Below, piece after piece: positions 12,901 to 25,700 of a DNA stretch of 64,000 nucleotides (the stretch's first letter is position 1; each line of letters begins with the position of its first letter). A program made the position numbers and the translations under genes. Origin of the DNA: Eremophila alpestris peregrina (Eukaryota > Chordata > Aves > Passeriformes > Alaudidae). The stretch spans positions 8,417,062-8,481,061 of the forward strand of contig WMCF01000016.1 in NCBI GenBank assembly GCA_009792885.1. The letters run 5' to 3'. The notes under the pieces were generated by a model. That model worked only from the letters and a program-made list of their open reading frames with translations, was not told the origin of the DNA and did no database searches.

Positions 12901-15900
12901 GTAAGTGCGGGGCCCGGCCGTGCCGTGGGTCTCGGCGGGGCCGTGCTGGGGCTGGGGCGAGCCCGGCGGGAGGGATGCGGGGCCGCTTATCCGTGCCCGG
13001 TTGTGAGCCCGGCGCTCCGCCCCGGCACAAGCCGCAGCCCGAATCTCTCGGGCTCCGGGCGCCGTGCGGGGGCCGCTCCTCGCCCCGCCGCCGCCCGGGC
13101 TTTCCCCGCACGGCTTCTCTGCCGCGGGGTTCCTGCGCTGCCCTCCCACACGTGTGCGGCGCTCTGGCTGTGCGGGACAAGCGCAGGGGCTGGTCTCGCA
13201 CGCATTCCTAAAGAATGGACCCGAGCTCGTTTAAATGCGCTGGGTGCCGCTCTGCCCGAGCCCAGAGGTGCCGTGGAATACGTGGGTATCCGTAAAACAA
13301 CTTCATAAAAGCGATAGGTTGGAAAGGGCAGGAATTAAATGGATCAGATGAGTTGGGAAAGACAAGGCAGCCGTGATAGTGTGAACCAAGACTGGCAAGA
13401 GGAAGGAAAGCAAGTCTGTTCCCGGGGGAGTGTGATACGGCTGCAGGGAGGTCCCTGCAGGGTCATATGTTGTGAAAAGGATAGGGCATCTTCTGGTTTC
13501 TCGGTCTTGAATGAAGAAATTCCTACCTAAAAAAACAGTGGAGAAAGAATGGCGAGGTGTGTGTTGCATATATGAGGAGGCACTTGGGGATGATACACAT
13601 ATTATGGGTTTGAGTGACATAGATGAAGATGCAAATTAGCATTGATAGCCAGAATGGAGCTGAGGCTGTGGATGGTTTCAGAGGAAAGGGGGAGTGTTAG
13701 CCTGTCTAAAGGTTATGTGGATAAGGAGTCCAGGAGGCAGACTTAAGTTGCACTTTCTCTGTTTCAGATAAATAAAGAGGTGAAAGAATAAAAAAAAAAA
13801 AATGAATAATTGTGAAATATCAACAAAAAATTCGAAGGAGCATTCTCCAATTGGAGGAGTCCCCACCAAAATAGTTATTAGAGGAATCCCACAAGGATTG
13901 GCAAGAAATAAGAAAAGAGTAGTGGGACAAGCAGTGAGGTGGGATCACGTAATGTGGAGGCACGATGGAAGGCATTTTGTTTCAAAAGACCTTGTTAAGA
14001 ATTGTGTTGCAAAGAGGGAGTCAGGGAAAGGACACTGTTGGAGGTGATAGACCGCAGAGGATAGGGGTGTTCTGCAAGAGACTGGAGCAAGAGAGGTGAC
14101 TAAATTGTATCAGTGTTTGTGAAGATACAGGAGTATCTTGGATAAAGGTGGTAAAGAAAATCATCCTCCCTTGGATAGGAAAGTGATCTAAGTATGGTTT
14201 AAAAAGATATAATTTGGTCTTGGGAGTTATGGTAATTATTTATTCTGCATAATCCTTGGGGGTTTTTTGACCCTGCATTTTGAGCTTAACATATTTATTG
14301 TCTTAAAAATTAGTGCTATCAAGTAGAAGCTCTGTCTTGTGTTTGTATTCAGAGAGTTTGATTTGGGCATTGGGCTGAGCATAGGTGAGGTGAGGTTTGT
14401 TCCTGGTTTTCTGAGTACCCTCCTTTGCTTTGTCCACAGAGCATGTGCCTTGTCCTTTGTCTCCCTTCACTTATGTCAGTGTGATGTCCAGTTATGCTGG
14501 AAGTGATCTCTTTCCTAGAATGCTGGGACAGAAGTCACCCAGTCCTGCAGACAGTTTTCTGCTTGATAAATCCATATGTCCATTTGCCTGTGCAAACAGT
14601 TCCTCTGTTTGCTCACAGAAATGTGCTAGTGGCACAGAGAGACACCTCTGCACTCCTCTGACTCCCTCCCCAGTGACTGGTGTGTAATTGAGAGGCTCTG
14701 GGCAGGCCCATTACTCTACCTGGATATCTACAAACATCTCACTGCTTGGATGTGATTTGCCATGTGTTAGAATAGCAGAAGACCCAGTGTTTTCATTGGG
14801 TTTTTGTTTGTTGTTTTTTTTTTTCTCTCTCTCTAGAGTGTGGAATGATCTGAGTGGGTTTGAGAAGTTCCCTGGCCTGTGAAACTTGCTCAGGCTTTGT
14901 GGTGGCTGAGCAAAGTTGTTGCACACTGGGCTGTTGATAGTCCACACTGAGGTTAGAGGCTGAAATAAGTCATTCTTTTAACATAAGGTTGAGCAAGTAA
15001 AGATCCATTACTTCTTTTATGCAAGAGCTCAGTGTCAATGCAGATTAAGCCCAGACTCAAAGCAGGGTAGAGGGAGGGATGGGGGTTTGCCTTGTGTCTG
15101 CCAAATCAGATTCCACATCTGTCTCCTTCCAGTATGGAGAGACTGTGTGTCTGTTCCTCTAAAGTCCTGTGGAAAGCAGTGCTATAAATTATTTGTGTGC
15201 CATGTATGCTGTGGATAGCTGAGGAATCAAGAGGCAAATGAAAGGAATGAAGACCAGAATTCAGGGGGTAATGTAATTAGGTTCTAGTCTTCAGTCTCTC
15301 TGGAGGCTTGTATCTCCTGAAATCACTGAAGCCCCTCAAATTAAATTGTACATCACAGCTCTTCCTGGTTATTCTCTGCTGCCTGGTCAGGTGACTGGAA
15401 ATAGGAAGAAAAAAGAGTTGAGGAAAAATAATGAAAATTTGTGGTTGATATTTCCTGTACTCTAAAATCAGGATTATCAAAGCTTGATTATGGTTTCCCC
15501 AGCAGCTACAAATTGCAATACTGAGGGAATATATTCAAATGGCAGAGCTGACAACATAGTAATGCAGCATGGGAATGTATTTAAGGAACCAAATACATGC
15601 TTCATGTGGAAAATAGAGCTTTGATTTTAATATATATTTTATATGTAAAATTTGGTTACAGCATTCTTTTAATTCTTCTGTATTTAATATATTCACTCTA
15701 AATGAAATCATTTGCTTACGTGCAAATTTACAACTAAATATGAGATGACCGTAATTCAAGGTTGATTCATGCTTTACTGCTGAATTTTTGAGAGCTCAAA
15801 TTCATATGGTTCAGTTACACAAGCAAAAGATTTGCAGTTCTGATAAGTATCAGATGTGTGAATTTTCCAAAACAAGTGAGAATCTTAAATAAAAAGTTAG

Positions 15901-16667
15901 CTGTTCTTCAGTAACAGCTGTCAAGACCTGAGCATAAATTCCTGTGTTCAAAAGGTAATAAGTATATCTTGAGAAGGCAATAAATAATAATTTTGTTTTC
16001 CCCTTCAGATATAAGGCCCAAGCTACATCACATCCAGTAAAACCAATTTAAAGGGATGGACTAGTTTCACAATTTATTTTGAGATGGCACTGAAGACTGT
16101 TAAATTGTGTGCATTTAACAGAGAGAGATCTGTTTGCTGGTCTTATTTTCCTAAGTCCCACTTAATGTCTGTGGTTCTGAAGCTATATGGATTTGTACAG
16201 AATATCACAGGTTGTACAGGGTATCATAGGTTGCCTTTTTAGCTACTATGGTCATAGCTAAGAGGTTTGTATTTTTCCTGTTAATAAAATAGATAAGATG
16301 CTGTTCTTCAGCATTTCAGGCTGTTGATAAAAAACTTTGTCATAAACTCAGTTTTATCTCAGAGAAGATCTGCAGTGAAGGTTATGCAGCCCGTTTCCAA
16401 ATGTCAGAAGTCATGGGGCCTGCACTGGGGACTAGGATGCAGTGTAATAGCCCAACCTCCAAGGATTTGGACCTGTCCTGTAAGAGCAGCCTTGGCTTTG
16501 GAGGTGCAAGAGTCACAATGGATCCAAACCAGGGATATGCTCAGCAGAATCCTCTTCACTGGGCCGTTGGGTTGGTCTGTTCCTTGCCGTTTGATCACCT
16601 ATTTGTTGTTGACGTGGCACCTCTTACAATTTCTTAGGCACAGAAAAAATTGTTTTTCCTCCCTTAG
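12901..16667. other. ARIH2 intron 1
   Basis: The first part is still CpG island. About 13320-14180 is purine-rich and C-poor on the plus strand, with an A-run at about 13790-13802 that may mark an old retroposed tail. A T-run followed by CT repeats lies at about 14813-14837. No coding exon was recognised. Confidence 0.5.
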
Positions 16668-16766
16668 GAGACAGAGCTCAGATGAAATCAAAAGAACGAT
16701 AAAGTTTGGAGGAAAAACAAGAAGCTGCACTTGCTTTCCTGGTCTGCAGTTTGGCAGGGCACTAAG

Positions 16767-19700
16767 ATGTCCGTGGACATGAACAGCCAGGGCTCTGACA
16801 GCAATGAAGAGGATTATGACCCTAATTGCGAGGAGGAGGAAGAGGATGAGGATCCTGGGGATATTGAGGATTATTATGATGGGGTGGCTAACGACGTGGA
16901 GCAGCAGGGAGCAGATGCCTTTGATCCTGAGGAGTATCAGTTCACCTGCTTGACTTACAAGGAGTCGGAGAGCACTCTGAATGAACACATGGCCAGCTTG
17001 GCTGCCACGTTAAAGGTGAGGAAAGGTTTCTGCATTAACACAGACAAGTCTGTGGTTGAACAGGCAAATGCTGAGGATGCAGTTGTGATGAAAGCTGTGG
17101 CAACATTGCTGTTATGGGGGGTTGGAGGAACGTTATTGAAGGTCCCTTGCTCGAAACTGACTCAAAGGTTTGCAATTGTTACCTACTGGGGCCTGAAAAA
17201 TCTTCTTACTGAATGTTGATTCTTTTTTTTTACAGAGCTGAGCTTCATGACCAAAATTCCTGAGCTATAACTCTTTGCATTAACACAATGCCAAGAGGGT
17301 TTATAGAAAAGAAACAGGTCAAACCATAAATGGTGCAGTTTGGTACACCTTTTTTTGAGAAGATAGCTGACAAATAGGAAGACATGCTAAAACTCTGTAA
17401 TTCTAACAAAAACACTTTTCTTGGTTGGTTCTGAGAGGATAATCATGGACTTTCAAAGACAGATCAACTCTCATGCCAGTTATGTTACAGTGACAGCAAT
17501 TCAAGTACAGTGAACTTGCCACCTCTTGGGGCAAGTGTGGCTTAATTAATCACAGAAAAGTCACACTCAGAGTCAGCTCCATGGTACTATGCTCAATAAG
17601 ACTTTTGTGAAGTTTTCTTTCTCTTTTTGTAACCAATTACTGCAGTGTCAGTCAAAAGAGGAGGCAGGCCAGAGGAAAGCAGAGTTTTCTAAGCTCTAGA
17701 TGTGGACATTGGGTTGAAATTGCTGCTGCATCTACTTTGTAACAAACCAGGTCTTCTAGTGCTTGCTCCTGTCTGGAACAGCCCCTGAAAGGGGGGCAGG
17801 TGGTGATGCAGCATGTAAAAACCTGTGTTGGGTAGGTTTTGATTCCAAATCATTCTGAATTGGGTCTGAATCAAACCTAATTTTAAAAATGAAAGGGATC
17901 TCTTGATCTTTATTTGTGCATCAATGGCCTTTAGGAAGAGTATAACCATAAAGCCTGAGGACTATGAACCATAAACAATAGGCTTTAAAGGGCATCCATA
18001 ATTTGATGATTTTGCCATCTGTTGTGTTTGTTCCCAGCATTTACCACCTCAGAAAATGATGTTTTACTTTTTATTGCTCTTAACCTTGAATGCCTGCAGT
18101 TTCTTACAGATTGTCAAAAACTGGAGGCATCATAAAAGTACAAATGAGAATACAAACAACAAATGAGAATAGCTGGTCAGCACTTCTGACCCAGTTGCTT
18201 TTGGTTCTTAGCAATTAAGATTTATAACAGCTTTTCTGTGCCTTATTGTCTGCCTTCAAATGGAACACCCTCCTAAAAGGTGACCCCTGCCATACTGTTC
18301 TCTTGAATTGAATTACAGAAGGCGATACTTTTAGTCCTTAAAATCTGGCTTGCAGTGTTAAAATAAAATTTTCAGGAGTTCTGAAGATCTCATTGAGCAT
18401 ATATTATAGTTGCCCAGACCATACCAACCTGCTAGCTCAAATCTCATCCCAAGGAGAGAAAATCTAGATTGCTTTTATATCAAGAACATGCCTGTATATT
18501 TACTTTTAAAATTAAGTGCTACACACTTTGGTTTGTGCATAAGAAGATGAAATTGAATTTGAGTAGCAGTTTGGAAAAATGTGATCCTGTAAGCCACACA
18601 CTCAGGCTTTAGCCCTTGAAGTGCCATGTTAACTCTCTTTTCTCCAGCAACAGTAGTCCCACAGTTGTACTTTTATTGGATATCTCTTGTGTATCTGCAG
18701 CATTTGCTTTTTGTTTCCTGGCATACCTACTTACAATTCTTCAACAACCCTGTCTTCCTTCCCCTCTCTCCCCCACCAAGGAAACTTGTGATTTTGTTAG
18801 TTTTGAGGCAACATGGAATAGAAAAGATTAGAATTGAATTAGCAAGCATAGAGAAAAAAGAAATGGAATGGAGCATGCTGAACTATTTATCATCATCATT
18901 TTCCATGACTTGATGGATATGAGTAAACAGGGGTAGACTTTTTAGAGAATTATATTAATTTCTATTAATTTGCTTGAGCTATAAAAACTGCTTTTTCTTT
19001 TTAAAACTACCTATCACAATGTCTTGGGTTTCCTTGGATAGTGATGATTGTTCTTTTGGAGCATCTAGTTAATTTTGATTTCATCTCCTTCACTCCTTTA
19101 TGATAGATACTGATTACATGGTGCTTTTTGCAGCATTAGCTCCTAGTTAAGGCAGAGTGGTTGCCCCAATAGGGAAGGCTGAAGGTAAATTAAAGATTAT
19201 CTTCAGGAGGTACAATGTTGAAGCCAATTGATGACTTGGTATCTGAGTCACAAATTAATAGATTAATACAATTCCCTAAAGCAAATAAAAAATAAGGGCA
19301 GTGAATGGGCTTAAAGCTGTGTTGGGATGTTCTGCCACTGTTGGTTCTCATTGGGTGATTCACTTTCTGAAGGTTAAACTCCAGGACACATACACATTCA
19401 TTGAGTGGCTTTTTTCTTTGTAACGTTATCTACACACTTTAAAGACCAGAAACAGAATTTCAGAGCTTTACATCTTCATATTTGTGATCTGTTCTGTTAG
19501 TGGCTAATAACAGTTTAAATAGATAGTATTTCGTTTGCTCTGCTCGTTAACCCTCAGTGTTTGTTTTTTCAAACTGTTTTGCTCAGCTATTTCAGACTGA
19601 TTGTTAAATTCCTGGTTTTTTTAAAGTGTTGTGGTAAAGGGTGGTCTTTGGAAACCTTCTTGGGTGTTTGCATTCCCCATGAGTTAGAGCTGACCTTGTT

Positions 19701-22700
19701 CTCATTCTTGCTGAAGGCGCTGAACTGAGCAAACCTTGGCCTGGTTGGTTAATGTCAGGTCAGGTGTGAACACCCTCCACGTGTTTAGGACTTTGCATGC
19801 AACACTGAAAGAGAAACTCTCTTCAACAAAATGCTTGTGTTTTGTTTACCCCAATTAGAAACAGCACTCAGTTAAAATCTGAAGTCTGGTAAAAACATAA
19901 GACCCTGCATGTAGGTAAATGTATGTTCTTGTATCTCTTACTGTTGTAGGAAAGTTTTGCCTCAAATTCTTTTGACTTGCTTTTTGTTAGGTGCAGAAAT
20001 CTGGATAGAAACCTCAGGGCAAACAAGGCAGCATTAGACTAAACTAGCTGTGCTGTGTGACAGGCCTGCAAGTACATTAGTGCTTATTCCAGAACCATAC
20101 AGAAGCCAGAGAGATTTCATAAGTGTTATTCCAGAACCATACAGAAGCCAGAGAGATTTCATAAGTGTTATTCTGAAAGTTTCTCCTTAATTTTGGTTTT
20201 ACTAAGAACTGTGAGTTGATTGGTTTTCAAGGAAAAGAAGAGGAAATCTTTGCTCCTTGGTTAGTGCTGTTAATATGAAGATCTGAGGAAGGTTCTGTTA
20301 ATACCCTGACTAAAATTAGGACAGGCTATCTCTGTTGAAACATACCAGAAGAAAATCTCAAATTAATACCCAAAATTGTGCTTCTCTGACCAAAGGCTTG
20401 TAAATTGAAGTAGGTCACTTTTAATTCTTCAAAAGGTCACTTGACCACAGTCAAAACTTGTGAAGGACAATGCTCTCAAAAGCAGAGTGGCCTGTATTGC
20501 CTGCAGACCAGCAAATGATTTCACAACATTTCTTTTTAAGAAATAAATGTAATTATAAGATACAGTATCTTTCAAAAATAATGAATTAAAATGGTGTAGT
20601 AGTAACTTTGCTTTTGAGATAACTCTGTCAGTTTTCATTGAGTGATTGTGGGTCCTGGAGTGGCTTATCAGTGCCTGCAAACAGTGTGATACTCAGCAGT
20701 TGTACAAACAAAGCTGAGCCTGTCACTGGCAAGCAATGCAGTGTATGATGATGTCATATTGTTTTTGTTTGTTAATGATGCTTCCTGGCTCTGCTGAGGG
20801 TCTCCATACATATTTGGAGTGTCTGTAATGTTTCAAATAACTGGCTATGGTTTCCCTGTTTCACTGATGAGTGGATTTTAAAAAAGTTTACCTTGACTTT
20901 AGGTGTTAGCTGATTGTCAGTCGTAAGGAAGCTGTGATCTTTCTGCATATGCAAGCTAGCAAGGGAAGATAGTCATGTTGTTCTGTAGGCAGTTGGAACT
21001 GATGTCTTTCCACTAAAACCAAAGGAATTGTAAGACGGAAGAACTTATACTTTCATTTCACTAATTTGAGTGATCTGCTAATATTTATCAGAGAGCAAAA
21101 AGTTTAATTCCTGTGCTTCCTGAAATTACAGCTTGTGGTGTGGGGTCTTTTAGCTCTGTCCCTTGAAGAGTAAATCTTGGTAGATGCAAAAAGTATTTAA
21201 TATCATGACATAATTCTGTTAATCCCTATTATTACTGCTGATCTTTCAGAGATAAACCAGTTTTTTCATATATCCTGGCTCACCATACTAATGTTGCATC
21301 TTTTCATGGAACCAGATTAGTATTTCCTCATGCAAACACAGCCCTCTGAGGCTGCTCCACACGCTCAAAATGCCCTGACACAGAGCAGTCAGTTTGCAGA
21401 GCTGCTTGGTGAGAGCTGTCAGTGCTCCTTTGCAAATACCATCTCCAGCAGAGCCAGGGTCATGTGCATGGGGGCTGGCAGCCCTTGTGAGCTGCAATCC
21501 CAAAGTGTCTGTAAAGAGCCATATGTCAGGACCCTGGTGTGTGTGTGCCCCACTGTATTGCTGCTCAAACCATGGCCCAGAATGAGCTACGGAGTGCTGC
21601 TTATCTCAACCAAACTGCAGTTATGCAGTGTCATCCTTTCAATGCCATCATGACTTCATGGAACTTTCTGCAATGGAAAATGGCAGCGTTAAAGCCTCAC
21701 TGTGCCTCAGGTGCAGGATTAAAGCCCCTTGAGATATTAAAAAGCATGTATATAAGAACAGTATGTACTTTCAAAAATTTACATTCAAAGTTGAAGTCCA
21801 TAAGCACCAACATTGAAAAGTATTAGTAAGCAGTAAATATTTAAAAATAATTTTTATAAATGGCAGAACCTGATAGGCAAATTTGACTTTTTCACAGAAC
21901 CCCTGTGGTGCTGTTTGGCAAAGATAACAAACTGTTTCAAAGTACCCCTGCAGCATATGCAGGTTTATATCTGTAGTGTGTTCTGTGTTTTAACATCAAG
22001 CCAACATTATGTGGGACATTGAGTCTGAAGCTGTAACCCTTAGGAGCACTCATGTTTGAGACATACCTCTGTCCTTTATCTGCTTTTTGTTCCTCAACAG
22101 AAAGATCCTGGAAGTTGTGCAGTGCAAAATTTGAATTTTTGCCTACACATTTACAATGCCTGTATTTCAATAGTATCAAGAGGACATGAGTGTGTCTAAT
22201 TTCAGTGTAACTGTCTTCAGTGTGTTTTGTTTTGGCTCATAAAAGTCTTTTTGTTTTTTAAAAGTGCATTAAGTTTTTGTAGACTTCGGGTCAGCAGAAT
22301 GGGAGCTGGCTGGAGAGCCCAGACCTTGCAACCTTGTGACACCTTTCCGGTGTCATTTGAGGAGAGAAAAAAATTTTGTTACTTTATTGCCCAGTACTGC
22401 TGAAATTCTCGACTGGAAAAATGAGGCACAAATGCGGAGGGTGATTATAGCCCACACATTTCTTTGTGATTCACACCTTAAGTGTATCTTACAGCCAGTT
22501 TGACTCTGCAGTGAGCAAAAAAATCTGTTCGCAGCTGTTGATGAGAGTGATCTTGGTGGGAGGTGGAGGCAAGACACAAGTCAATAAAAATGCCAAAACG
22601 ATCTCTCAGTAACTGTTTCATGTTGCAAGCTTACAGCTGGACATCATGATCACAGGAGCAGCATGAAGCAGCTGAACACTTTGCCAAATTTGTGCTGTGC

Positions 22701-25700
22701 CTATTAAGGATGGTGCAGCAGAAATGAGCTATGTTGTGCACTGTGAAACATTGTTGTGCAAAGCAGATGTTCCTCCTCTTCATCTTTGTATAACAAAAGC
22801 AAAATGCCCGTAGAGCTAGGGTTGTTGAGTGAAGGACTGTGTTATTTGGGACTGAGCAGGGATTACTCACTGCAAAGTTACCTAAACCGTGCTCCACTGA
22901 GGCTGTGTGCACACACCAGTGCTCCCAGTTTGGGTTGGGTGCCCGGTATTCTGAGCCACTGGTCACAACTGTGTGGGTTCAGGTTGTTACCAGACCTTGC
23001 CTGTGCACCTTCTGAATCATTCTCTCTGTCAACCAAAAGGAATTGTCCACTCTTCCTGTGTTTTGCTGGAAAAGCACCTGGGCAGGGGCTATGCAGTGGG
23101 GGGTGTTGCTGGGTGTTGGCAGCATTCAGGGAGCACAGTGCAGCATGTGCTGGGCACTGGTGAGCTCACACCGTGTTGCTTTGGAAAGAATAACTGCAGG
23201 GAGGACAGCTGGGGAGTCTCTTGTCAATCTTATATTCCTCTGCTGTCTTACAGCTTTCTTGCTGCATTTCTTTCGCTCTATAAATCTTTCAAAGAAGGGA
23301 TCTTATAGCTGTTTTGTAATAATGCCTTCTGGCATACCAGCTTGCTTAAATGTTTCTGGCCTTTTAATATTTATTTCTGAATTTCCTCAGGAGGAATAGC
23401 CTAACAGCTTGAGAAATACGTATGTTGAGATTTCCTAGCTGAGTCCTACTGATCCTGTTTGTTGGCAGCTGCAGCTGAAATTGTTGCTGTCCTTGTGTAG
23501 GAGAGCGGATGGATTAAAGCAATGTGCAAATGTGGGGAAAGAGCTAGAATATAACCCCAGATCCCCTTTCTTCAGTATGTGACCAATTGGGTTATGCACT
23601 GACAGCTTCATGGTGTAACACCAGCAGTGTTTGTCATTCCCAAACTGCAGCCTGCCTCCTAAATATGCTTCTACTCTTGCAGGCTGACACCAGGTCTCTG
23701 CATGCCAGAAGGTGAGTGACGGGGTACAGATTAAAACCCTGTGATGAAGCAGAGCTTATGTAGTGCTGTTTGACAAAACCTTCCCGTGGTATTGAGAGTG
23801 CAGCTACAGTCTCTTAAATGGCATTTCTTACCTGCTGCAGCCTGCAGTCTGTAATTAGGAGAAGGCCTGAAATATCAGACAAATTGTAATCAATTCTCTG
23901 CATGAAACCTAAAGGTGGAGGACTTTTTCTCATATTTTTTAATGGATTAAACACAATAAAAAAGAAATGTAGTATATATTATTTTGTTGTAAGACTGTCT
24001 AGTTTTCCTGTCAGATGAAATTAATTTGAGTTCCATTTTGAAAACAATCTTCTTATGCTCAGAAACCTGTAACAGATATAAAAGATTTTGCTACAAGAGT
24101 TTGAACACTTGGGGTGTTTATGGTAGGTGATGTGAATCATATCTCAAGCCCCTGCAACCTCCTGAGTTTTCTACTAGGATTACCTATTGGAAGTCTGTGT
24201 ACAAGACGTAGATCAAAGGACAAAGTATGGTCCAAAAAAAAAAGCTTTGGGTTGACCTTTCTTAATTCTTGATACTTCTGCAGTTTTCTGAGAAACTCTC
24301 TGGTAAAAACAGGGCAGTCACATAATTTTTCCAATGGGGCATGGAGGGAGTCAGATCTACTTTCCACAAGAAAAACAAGTATAAAATGAATGTTTTTCCA
24401 TTTGTGGGTCACTTTCCTTACCTCAGCATACTGAAGTAAAGCATGTCTGAAGGGATTTTTTTTCTTCAGTGAAATTACTCAATACAAATTATGGTTTCTT
24501 TCTAAGGTGTTACTCTAATGCCAGCTCAGCTCAGTCTGTATTTTGCCATAGTTTCTCACCAACAGAAACAATTCCAGAGGCTCTGTGTACCTTTCCTGTT
24601 GTAAAGAATTTTAGTGTGTTTTTAGAGGTTTGGATGCAGCACACAAACTAGTATTTTTTGAAGTTCATCCCCTCATTGTAGAACTAACAAAAACTATTTG
24701 TGGATTAAAACAAATGCTTCTCCAGATTAATCCTATTTGCTTAAATCTATTTGTATAAAAACCTTTGATTAGGGAAAATAAAAGAAATGGAAGCTACATT
24801 TCTTTATGTCAGATTTGTGTTCTTCTTGGGCAGACATTTCAGTGCAATCCTGATCTAACAGGAATTGTCAGCTTGGTGCAAAGCTCCAACCAGACCCTCT
24901 CATCTCCAGCTCGTTCTGAATGGAATCTCTTTAAGAATCATGTGATGATCATTGTTTTAAATTCCTGATACTATATCTCTGCAAAAATGAGGATTGAAAT
25001 GCACCTTCAAAAATAGGCCTTCCCTTTGAGAAAAGTGAAATGAACTCATGAGATATGCATGTGATAGAAATATGCTTGAGTGATTTCTGTAGAATATAAG
25101 CTCTACAAAAGATGGTGTTTTTTAGCTTTTAGGAAATGTTTCTATCTGAATTAGCAATTGTCAAGGTGGCATGGTTGAAAGGATTTTCTGCTGTAAAGAG
25201 ATGAAGCATCAGCTCTCCAAACACCTTGGCTTATCTAAGGAAGCAAGTTGAGACAATTGTTTTAGAGCCCTCTGAACACAGCAAGGTATCTGCAAATATT
25301 CTTTGTAAATTCTTTTGATGTTGTCTTGTCCTAAAGAGTGCCAGACTCTCTTTCACACTTCAGAAGTGTGAGAATTTTGCTTATCTCGGAGACTAAAGAA
25401 CCTGGAAGATTCTTTAGTCGGAGGTGGAAATAATAACAAAAAAAAAAAAATTGTACACTCTTCCAGAGAATGGATAGATTTGTGTTTGATGCAGTGGCAT
25501 TACTATTTTGTTCCACTTTCAGAATCTGACTTTGTTTAGCACTATGTAAAATCTTCAGATTTTTTTTTTTTTTACAGCTCCTGTAAAGTCTTTTTCTTAT
25601 GCAGAGCAGATTCCTCCTGGCACCCTTGCTCTGTGCATAGGCACTGCTCCCCTTTTCCAGTGCACTGCTCAACATTTGGTGCCCATTCCTGGCAATCAGC

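Larger units (their letters stand above)
11950..13200. promoter_or_regulatory. CpG island, bidirectional promoter of SLC25A20 and ARIH2
   Basis: G+C and CpG density rise sharply at about 11950 and fall after about 13200. The island covers SLC25A20 exon 1 (ATG at 12491, minus) and the non-coding first exon of ARIH2 (ending 12900, plus), so both genes probably start within about 350 bases of each other in opposite directions. A TGACGTC half-palindrome (CRE-like) lies at 11954-11960 and a TGACGC element near 12824. No TATA box was seen, as expected for housekeeping genes. Promoter function is inferred from composition and gene layout. Confidence 0.85.

Noticed and set aside
12115..13308. Several long open frames on both strands in the 12-13 kb region
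   Set aside because: They are a by-product of extreme G+C in the CpG island, are rich in Arg, Pro, Ala and Gly, and overlap each other on both strands.
22631..23399. Overlapping open frames of 110-135 codons in ARIH2 intron 2
   Set aside because: They occur on both strands without matching any protein family that I know and without good splice sites.
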